A program made the translations under genes and the position numbers. The notes beneath the pieces were generated by a model, which worked only from the letters and a program-made list of their open reading frames with translations, ran no database searches and was not told the DNA's origin. Source: an uncultured Erythrobacter sp. (GTDB lineage: Bacteria > Pseudomonadota > Alphaproteobacteria > Sphingomonadales > Sphingomonadaceae). From it: a stretch of DNA of 5,396 nucleotides. The stretch lies in NCBI GenBank assembly GCA_947258465.1, contig CAMYIQ010000092.1, positions 1-5,396 on the forward strand. The letters are read 5' to 3'. Of the stretch, positions 1-4,645 are shown one piece after another (within the stretch, counting starts at the first letter, position 1; each line of letters begins with the position of its first letter).

Positions 1-606
1 CATGGGAACGACCCCGCTTGTCGATAGCGTGATCCGGCGCTTCGACAGGGCGAGACCTTCCCCATCCATCACCAATTTCAGCGCATCGCGCGCGAGTAGG
101 ACCTGGCCGACGATTTCCCCCGGGGTGAGATTACGCACGAGGCGCATGGTGCCGGTATGGCAGAAACGGCAGTTCAATGTGCAGCCGACCTGGCTGGACA
201 CGCACAGCGTGCCGCGATCCGCATCGGGAATGAAGACCATTTCGAACTCGTGCCCGTCCGATGTCTTGAGCAGCCATTTGCGCGTGCCGTCGGCCGAATG
301 CTGGGCTTCGACCACATCGGGACGACCGATATAAAAGCGCTCGGCCAGCCAGGGGCGCATGGTCTTGGCGATGTCGGTCATCGCTGCGAAATCGGTGACG
401 CCGCGGTGATAGAGCCAGTGGAACACCTGCTTGGCGCGCAGCTTGGCCTGCTTCGCGTCGAGCCCGGCTTCGGCGAAGAGTTCGCGAATGCGGTCCTTGG
501 GCAGACCGATCAGGTCCACGCGGCCATCTGCGCGCGGCGTGATGTCACGCGCGACGGGAACCGGGTCCACCTGCCCGGGGATGCTCATGAGTGTCGTATC
601 GACCAT
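1..606 (-). CDS. rlmN: RlmN, dual-specificity 23S rRNA (A2503-C2)/tRNA (A37-C2) methyltransferase; N-terminal 202 residues, with an apparent internal in-frame deletion
   Basis: Radical-SAM enzyme that methylates C2 of A2503 in 23S rRNA and, in E. coli, A37 of some tRNAs, by a ping-pong mechanism through a methylated cysteine. The gene runs off the left edge, so the C-terminal half with the second catalytic cysteine is not visible. The N-terminal helical domain covers roughly residues 25-110. The 4Fe-4S motif C-x3-C-x2-C is C142, C146, C149. C135 sits seven residues before it, as E. coli C118 does, and E122 matches E. coli E105. The end reads SKRRITLSTSGVVPM, a family hallmark. Oddity: only 18 residues separate GQV (167-169) from SKRR (188-191), against about 51 in E. 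coli, and the MGMGEP-type SAM-binding motif is absent. The start at 606 (MVDTTLMSIPG) is preferred because I recall sphingomonad homologues starting similarly; an in-frame ATG at 588 is the alternative. Neither has a Shine-Dalgarno. Family identity is very secure; activity of this copy is doubtful. Confidence 0.95.
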   Translation of the reverse strand, partial: MVDTTLMSIPGQVDPVPVARDITPRADGRVDLIGLPKDRIRELFAEAGLDAKQAKLRAKQVFHWLYHRGVTDFAAMTDIAKTMRPWLAERFYIGRPDVVEAQHSADGTRKWLLKTSDGHEFEMVFIPDADRGTLCVSSQVGCTLNCRFCHTGTMRLVRNLTPGEIVGQVLLARDALKLVMDGEGLALSKRRITLSTSGVVPM

Positions 607-616
607 GGGAGCGGCG

Positions 617-644
617 CATATAGGGCCTGTTGCGGTGAAAGCAA
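617..644 (-). promoter_or_regulatory. Possible sigma70-type promoter of rlmN
   Basis: On the minus strand TTGCTT (644-639) is followed after 16 bases by TATATG (622-617), a fair match to -35 and -10 boxes. Transcription would start near 610, only a few bases before the ATG at 606, giving a nearly leaderless mRNA. That fits the absence of a Shine-Dalgarno sequence before either candidate start. This is read by eye from hexamer similarity only. Confidence 0.35.
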
Positions 645-777
645 AGTGCGCGCGCCGCCGAGCCGTGGGCCCAACGTGTCGGCCCGCCCTGGCCACGCCA
701 AGCCGCTCCTGAGTTCGGGTTCCCAACCCTTCATCGGGCGAAACCAACCGTCCACCGCGCAACATGTGTTCAATTTG

Positions 778-793
778 CAACAATATCCTGTTG
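778..793. repeat. Short inverted repeat CAACA-N6-TGTTG upstream of the outer-membrane protein gene
   Basis: Two perfect 5-base arms (778-782 and 789-793) flank six bases in an AT-richer stretch about 90 bases before the beta-barrel gene. The position suits an operator half-site pair, but arms this short can arise by chance and no regulator is identified. Confidence 0.25.
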
Positions 794-805
794 TTTGAGG
801 TTAAT

Positions 806-831
806 GAAACTGTTCGCGCTTTCGCAGCGTT
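806..831 (+). promoter_or_regulatory. Possible promoter of the outer-membrane protein gene, resembling the EcfG general-stress type
   Basis: GAAAC (806-810), then 17 bases, then CGTT (828-831), resembles the alphaproteobacterial EcfG/SigT consensus GGAAC-N16-17-CGTT with one mismatch in the -35 element. No good sigma70 hexamer pair was found between 760 and 870. Transcription would begin near 836-840, leaving a leader of about 45 bases whose first structured element is the hairpin at 843-860. The mismatch falls at a well conserved G, so this is only a candidate. Confidence 0.25.
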
Positions 832-842
832 CTCCCAGTCCA

Positions 843-860
843 TGCAGCATGAAAGCTGCA
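843..860 (+). promoter_or_regulatory. 5' leader stem-loop ahead of the outer-membrane protein gene
   Basis: TGCAGC (843-848) and GCTGCA (855-860) form a perfect 6-bp stem with the hexaloop ATGAAA. It ends 12 bases before the GGAG ribosome binding site at 873-876, so it leaves that site free. If transcription starts near 838 the hairpin lies close to the mRNA 5' end, the kind of position where the E. coli ompA leader hairpin stabilises its mRNA. The function here is inferred; only the complementarity is seen. Confidence 0.35.
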
Positions 861-883
861 GGTCAACAAAACGGAGTTCGTAC

Positions 884-1546
884 ATGAAAAAGATCTCAAC
901 CCTGCTCGTAGCCGGTTCGATGGCCGCTCTCGCCACGCCTGCCCTGGCGCAGGACAGCAGCAATTTCGATGGTTTCCGCGTCCAAGGCGTGGTCGGCTAC
1001 GATGCGCTGAAGGCTGGCAGCAGCGTCGATGACGACGGCAATGACAACAACGACCAGTCGATCGACGGCGCGGTTTACGGTGTGCAGGCCGGTTACGATT
1101 TCGACCTCGGCGGCGCCGTCATCGGGCTCGAGGCGGAACTGACCGATTCAACCGCCAAGACCGAATTCGACAATGGCGATTTCGAAGGCTTCGGCTTCGG
1201 TGAAGTAGAAGCGGGACGCGATCTGTTCCTCGGCGCGCGCGTCGGTGCCAAGGCCGCCCCGGACCTGCTGGTCTACGCCAAGGGCGGCTATACCAACGCC
1301 AAGCTCGATATCCTCGCTAATGACGGCACCAGCGAGTTCCGCGAAAGCTTCGACCTCGATGGTTGGCGCGCCGGTGCGGGTATCGAATATGCCATCAACC
1401 CGCGGACCTTCATGAACGTCGAATATCGCTATTCGAACTACACCGAAGGCGAAGTCGATTTCGACGGCACGCTGCCCGACAGCGACCGTTTCGACGTCGA
1501 TCTGGACCGTCACCAGGTTATGGCAGGCCTTGGCGTTCGCTTCTAA
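884..1546 (+). CDS. Outer-membrane beta-barrel protein (small porin-like/OmpA-barrel type), 220 aa
   Basis: A secreted protein expected to form a small barrel, probably of eight strands, in the outer membrane. Residues 1-22 are a clear Sec signal peptide (MKK, a hydrophobic core, then ALA before Q23). The mature part alternates aromatic/glycine strands with acidic loops, for example an Asp/Asn-rich loop around residues 46-57. GYDFDLGGAVIGLEAEL, VYAKGGYTN, VEYRYSNY and the C-terminal VMAGLGVRF are typical strands, and the final Phe is the usual BAM recognition residue. There is no OmpA peptidoglycan-binding domain after the barrel. The ATG at 884 is chosen because GGAG (873-876) lies seven bases upstream and the signal peptide begins there; the frame is open further upstream but no signal peptide would result. 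It resembles the PF13505-like barrels common in sphingomonads. Ligand and pore activity cannot be inferred. A strong terminator follows, so it is probably monocistronic. Confidence 0.85.
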   Translation: MKKISTLLVAGSMAALATPALAQDSSNFDGFRVQGVVGYDALKAGSSVDDDGNDNNDQSIDGAVYGVQAGYDFDLGGAVIGLEAELTDSTAKTEFDNGDFEGFGFGEVEAGRDLFLGARVGAKAAPDLLVYAKGGYTNAKLDILANDGTSEFRESFDLDGWRAGAGIEYAINPRTFMNVEYRYSNYTEGEVDFDGTLPDSDRFDVDLDRHQVMAGLGVRF

Positions 1547-1567
1547 GCGATCGCTTGCATCAGGATT

Positions 1568-1608
1568 GGGGCCGGGGAGCGATGGTGCTCTCCGGCCCCT
1601 TTTCGTTT
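1568..1608 (+). terminator. Rho-independent terminator of the outer-membrane protein gene
   Basis: GGGGCCGGGGAGC (1568-1580) pairs with GCTCTCCGGCCCC (1587-1599) over 13 bp, with one G-U pair and the 6-base loop GATGGT. It is followed by TTTT, then CG and TTT. It begins 21 bases after the stop codon. The opposite strand has no T-run after the stem, so it is a good terminator mainly for the plus strand, though the hairpin may also act on the convergent minus-strand operon. Confidence 0.9.
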
Positions 1609-1622
1609 CCTGTATCCACGGT

Positions 1623-2105
1623 TCAGCGCCGGGCGCAGGCGAGGGTGGCGGCATCCATCGCAGTCGCGGCGCCCGACAGTGAATAGCTGTTCGCAAATCG
1701 GCGACCGCGTTTGTCCGTGGCACGGATGGTCATCCGCTCGGCCGAACGCATGGCGGCGACGATGGCGGCATCCATTGCGCGGTTCTGCGCCCATGCATCG
1801 CCACCGCCGCCGGTGAGGCGGAAGCGCTTCCCGCCGATCGCAAGCGTGATGGCCGAGCTGTGCATGATTTGGCGCGACAGGCGAAAATGCACCTGTCCCC
1901 GCCGGTTTTGCCGCGGCCAGGTACCGATGGTCGCGAAGGGCTCGAACTCTCGGTCGAGACGGCTTGGGGCAGGCATGGCAATGGCATAGCAGCGCGGAAC
2001 CGAAGGGTCGCGAAAGGCGCCCCAATCGGAAAACACCCCGAGATCGTCCTTGGCCGACAGCGGCGCGGCAAGCACCATCAGGAAAATGACAGCGAACTTA
2101 CGCAT
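1623..2105 (-). CDS. Small secreted protein, possibly IalB-like, 160 aa
   Basis: Function unknown. Residues 1-18 form a signal peptide (MRKFAVIFLMVLAAPLSA, cut before K19), so the mature protein of about 142 residues is probably periplasmic. The start of the mature part (LGVFSDWGAFRDPSVPRCYA) has the aromatic, Trp and Cys pattern of the invasion-associated locus B (IalB) family. A later GGKRFRLTGGGGDAWA stretch and the ending GAATAMDAATLACARR are consistent with it. The two cysteines, C39 and C157, could form a disulfide. Comparable short proteins annotated as hypothetical occur in sphingomonads, to my recollection. It is the last gene of a minus-strand cluster: its ATG overlaps the end of greB by 8 bases (2098-2105), which suggests translational coupling, and it has no separate promoter space. 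The name IalB reflects similarity only and does not imply invasion here. It is clearly a real gene; the family assignment is moderate to weak. Confidence 0.75.
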   Translation of the reverse strand: MRKFAVIFLMVLAAPLSAKDDLGVFSDWGAFRDPSVPRCYAIAMPAPSRLDREFEPFATIGTWPRQNRRGQVHFRLSRQIMHSSAITLAIGGKRFRLTGGGGDAWAQNRAMDAAIVAAMRSAERMTIRATDKRGRRFANSYSLSGAATAMDAATLACARR

Positions 2106-2577
2106 AGTCGATCGCCACGATCTCCCATTCTTTCAGCCCGCCGGGAAGCCGCACGCTGCGCAGATCGCCGATTGCCGCGCCCTTCAGCGCGCGGGCGAGA
2201 GGGGAGGACCAGCCGATCCGGCCCGCACTGGCATCCTGTTCGTCGTCGCCGACGAGAGTCACGACCTTTTCCCTGTCGTCTTCGTCGGCAAGCGTGACGG
2301 TGGCGCCGAAAAAGGCGCGTGCCTTGTCGGGCTGTTCGGCCGGATCGATCACCCGCGCGGCTTTCATTCGCCGGGCCAGATGCGCCAGCTCGCGGTCGAT
2401 TTCGCGCATGCGTTTGCGACCGTAGAGATAATCGCCATTCTCGCTGCGGTCGCCATTGCCCGCTGCCCAGCTGACGATCTCGACGATCTCGGGCCGCTCG
2501 GTGCCGAGCAGGTGGTCGTAGCGGGCCTTCATCGCGGCGTAGCCTGCCGGTGTGACGGGGTTTGTCTTGCCTTGCAT
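2098..2577 (-). CDS. greB: Transcription elongation factor GreB, 159 aa
   Basis: Binds the RNA polymerase secondary channel and stimulates cleavage of the extruded RNA 3' end in backtracked complexes. The N-terminal antiparallel coiled coil spans about residues 10-78. Its tip contains WAAGNGDRSENGDYLYG, in which D43 and E46 are the acidic residues that help hold the catalytic Mg2+. The C-terminal FKBP-like domain covers about 85-159 and includes the conserved GRIGWSSPLARALKGAAIGD. VSWAAGNGDRSEN followed by YLYGRKRMREID favours GreB over GreA, and the length is normal. The start at 2577 (MQGKTNPVTPAGY) gives the usual N-terminus, but its ribosome binding site is poor: the nearest AGGG is about 10 bases away and lies in a small hairpin. 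The gene begins 23 bases after slt stops and its stop overlaps the next gene, so it is probably expressed from the slt transcript. Confidence 0.95.
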   Translation of the reverse strand: MQGKTNPVTPAGYAAMKARYDHLLGTERPEIVEIVSWAAGNGDRSENGDYLYGRKRMREIDRELAHLARRMKAARVIDPAEQPDKARAFFGATVTLADEDDREKVVTLVGDDEQDASAGRIGWSSPLARALKGAAIGDLRSVRLPGGLKEWEIVAIDYA

Positions 2578-2578
2578 C

Positions 2579-2592
2579 AGGGCTGCGGCCCT
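2579..2592 (-). promoter_or_regulatory. Small hairpin in the slt-greB gap, over the presumed greB ribosome binding site
   Basis: On the minus strand AGGGC, loop CGCA, then GCCCT forms a perfect 5-bp stem in the 23-base gap, ending one base before the greB ATG. The only Shine-Dalgarno-like bases (AGGG) lie in the stem. Ribosomes finishing slt at 2601 would open it, so it may couple greB translation to slt. This is inferred from complementarity only. Confidence 0.3.
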
Positions 2593-2600
2593 AGCGCAAT

Positions 2601-4550
2601 TCAGCGCCGCAGGTAATTGGCGATATCGCGCTCGTACCCGGCCGATTTATCGGGATGCATATTGGCATAGCTGACAGCATTCCCGATCACACGCATGACG
2701 TAATAACGCGTCTCGAAATTCGCCGGTATCTGCTCGATCCACGTGACCCAGTCGACCGCGCCTGTCCGTGGGTCGCCATTGAGACGCAGCCACTGGTTCA
2801 CCCGTCCGGGCCCCGCGTTATAGGCCGCAATGGCAAGCGGATAGGCACCGTCGTACCGGTCCATCAGCCGGGCGAAATGCGCATCGCCCAGGCGGATATT
2901 GTAGCTCGGACTCTCGGTCAGGCTGGCGGACATGTACCGCACACCGATCTTGCCCGCTTCCTCGCGTGCAGTGCCAGGCATAAGCTGCATCATGCCGCGC
3001 GCACCCGCATGGCTGATGCGATTGCGGTCGAATTCGCTTTCCTGCCGCGCGATCGCATGGACCATGGTCCAGTTGGCGCCCGAATGCGTCTGCACGGTCG
3101 GATAGCCGAGCCGCTCGAAACCCTTGAGGCCGTGCTCACCCGCAACCAGACCGGCGACGACCGCCATTTCTTCAAGGCCGGTTTCGCGTGCGAGCTGGCC
3201 GACCAAGGCCATCTCGCCGGGCGTGCTCGCCTTGTCGGCGATAGCCTCGAAAAAGGCGCGTTCGGTACGCCAATCGCGGCGGTTGCGGGCAATGGCGCGC
3301 AAGGCGCCGGTCAGCGGATCCGCTTCGAAGGCTGCACGTTCGGCGGCATCGGGCTGGGGCACCTGGGCGAAGTTCGGCATTGGCTGCCGCAGTTCGCTCA
3401 GCGCAAGCTGGCCATAATACCAGTCGGGAAAATCGGCGGCCATCTGCCAGTAACGCTCCGCCTCGGCGCGGTCACCCGCACGGGCTGCGGCGCGTCCCGC
3501 CCAGTAAAATCCCTTGGAGCGTGTCAGCGGCGTTTTGGCGGCAGTGCCGTAGCGATAGAAGAGCGGGGCCGCGCGCGCGCCATCGCCGAGCGACCACAGC
3601 GCCTTGGTGCCGCCGAGCCACATGAGATCGGTATACTTGTCGCGCAGGGTGAAACTGCCTTCCGAGATGTCTGTGCCCGGCGCGAACACATCGTCGATCT
3701 TCGATGCGATGCTGACGGCCTGGCTCGCACCTGCGCTTTTGGCGACAGCCAGCGCTTCGGAAACGAACAGCGTACCGTCGATCGCGGGGGCGGTGAACTG
3801 CGCCCCCGAGGCCAAAAGCAAGACCCCCCGGTATGGCTGGCCCGAACTGCGATAGTGGCGCGTCAGATTATAGACGTAGCCCGCATCGCTGAGCGCACCG
3901 CCCGGTACGGCAAGCCCCGCCTGCGTCGGAGTGCTGCCTTGTAACAAGGCCAGCCGCGCCTGGGCCATCTCGCGATAGGCCGGTGAGACGCGCACGACGT
4001 GGCGCGATGCGCCCTCGTAATCGCCCTGCCATAGCAAGGCATCCATGCGCGCATCGTGATCTTCCGGGCCGAAGCGTCCGCCAAACAAGCCCTGTATATA
4101 GAGTTCGGCCGGGCCGCTCATCGTTCCGCCCCGCCAGGCTTCCCGCGCCATGTCGAACGCTTCGGGACGGTCGAGCGAAGCGAGCGCTAGGGCATAGCGC
4201 GCCTTGCCGCTATTGGTCAGCGGCGGGAGCTTGTCGAAGAAAGCGACCAGGGATTGCGATGACGGAGCATCGCGGTCGAGCGCGGCTTCGGCACGGTAAC
4301 GCAGCAATTCCTGTTTGGGAAAATCGGGATAAGTCGTGACGAAGCCCGCATAGGAAGCGAACGGCAGCTCTTCCTGCTTGGTCAGATACTCCCATTGGCC
4401 CACGGCCTGATCCATCCGGCCCGGCTGCTGTGCGACCATATCGGCGCGCGAGGCATCGCCCGCCTGTGCTTGCGCCATGGTGGGAAAGGCCAGTGAGGAA
4501 CCGGCCATAAGAGCGAGTGAGAAAATAGTTTGTCGGCCCATGCTGGACAT
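2601..4550 (-). CDS. slt: Soluble lytic murein transglycosylase, Slt70-like (family 1), 649 aa
   Basis: Periplasmic enzyme that cleaves the MurNAc-GlcNAc bond of peptidoglycan with formation of 1,6-anhydromuramic acid. Residues 1-28 are a signal peptide (cut after MAQA); there is no lipobox cysteine, so it is soluble. Residues about 40-470 are alpha-helical and repeat-like (many Ala-rich helices such as YWAGRAAARAGDRAEAERYW), matching the superhelical ring of Slt70. The C-terminal SLT domain, about 487-600, has all the family motifs: RQES with catalytic E504, GMMQLMP starting at G519 (the usual GLMQ, here Met for Leu) and AYNAG at 576-580. FETRYYVMRVIGNAVSY at the end is also typical. The length is usual for alphaproteobacteria. 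The start at 4550 is preferred because AAGGAGGG (4568-4561) lies ten bases upstream; the ATG at 4541 would be 19 bases from it. It is first in the slt-greB-IalB-like cluster and divergent from dapA. It could be labelled sltY-like; the precise cellular role is not shown. Confidence 0.95.
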   Translation of the reverse strand: MSSMGRQTIFSLALMAGSSLAFPTMAQAQAGDASRADMVAQQPGRMDQAVGQWEYLTKQEELPFASYAGFVTTYPDFPKQELLRYRAEAALDRDAPSSQSLVAFFDKLPPLTNSGKARYALALASLDRPEAFDMAREAWRGGTMSGPAELYIQGLFGGRFGPEDHDARMDALLWQGDYEGASRHVVRVSPAYREMAQARLALLQGSTPTQAGLAVPGGALSDAGYVYNLTRHYRSSGQPYRGVLLLASGAQFTAPAIDGTLFVSEALAVAKSAGASQAVSIASKIDDVFAPGTDISEGSFTLRDKYTDLMWLGGTKALWSLGDGARAAPLFYRYGTAAKTPLTRSKGFYWAGRAAARAGDRAEAERYWQMAADFPDWYYGQLALSELRQPMPNFAQVPQPDAAERAAFEADPLTGALRAIARNRRDWRTERAFFEAIADKASTPGEMALVGQLARETGLEEMAVVAGLVAGEHGLKGFERLGYPTVQTHSGANWTMVHAIARQESEFDRNRISHAGARGMMQLMPGTAREEAGKIGVRYMSASLTESPSYNIRLGDAHFARLMDRYDGAYPLAIAAYNAGPGRVNQWLRLNGDPRTGAVDWVTWIEQIPANFETRYYVMRVIGNAVSYANMHPDKSAGYERDIANYLRR

Positions 4551-4645
4551 ACTGCCCGGCCCCTCCTTATCAGGCGCTGAATGAATTGTGGCGCGAACCG
4601 CCGAAAATCGCCTTGTTTCATACCCCTAACGCAGGACTCCCGTAA
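4551..4645. promoter_or_regulatory. Divergent promoter region between slt and dapA, with a strong slt ribosome binding site
   Basis: This 95-base gap must hold the start signals for both directions unless promoters lie inside the genes. On the minus strand AAGGAGGG (4568-4561) is an excellent Shine-Dalgarno for slt and decides its start. On the plus strand only a weak AGGA (4633-4636) precedes the dapA ATG by nine bases. It is more AT-rich than the genes. I could not assign convincing -35/-10 pairs on either strand, nor an operator. Confidence 0.6.

Noticed and set aside
717..729. GGGTT-CCC-AACCC hairpin considered as a terminator or tRNA-like arm
   Set aside because: The stem is 5 bp with a 3-base loop and no T-run follows; the surrounding sequence does not fold as a tRNA cloverleaf and lacks a T-arm GTTCRA.
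585..773. Minus-strand 62-codon frame in the gap upstream of rlmN
   Set aside because: It overlaps the rlmN start, has no ribosome binding site, and its composition (Pro, Arg, Gly, Trp-rich) looks like untranslated GC-rich DNA.
157..798. Plus-strand open frame (213 codons) opposite rlmN and into the gap
   Set aside because: It is antisense to the diagnostic RlmN Fe-S motif region and shows no protein family features.
764..883. Possible 40-residue N-terminal extension of the barrel protein (ATG at 764 or 842)
   Set aside because: The signal peptide and ribosome binding site both point to the ATG at 884; the extension would put a charged, cysteine-containing leader before a standard MKK signal peptide.
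1545..1556. 12-base palindrome AAGCGATCGCTT over the barrel gene's stop codon
   Set aside because: Palindromes containing GCGATCGC are frequent in GC-rich genomes; no second copy or regulatory context was seen here.
1148..1723. Minus-strand open frame (191 codons) across the barrel gene, its terminator and the end of the small secreted gene
   Set aside because: It runs through a strong terminator hairpin and overlaps two better supported genes; the product looks like a frame shadow.
2655..3944. Long plus-strand open frame (429 codons) opposite slt
   Set aside because: It is antisense to a motif-complete lytic transglycosylase, has a low-complexity Arg/His/Gly-rich product with no recognisable domain, and is expected from high-GC codon bias on the other strand.
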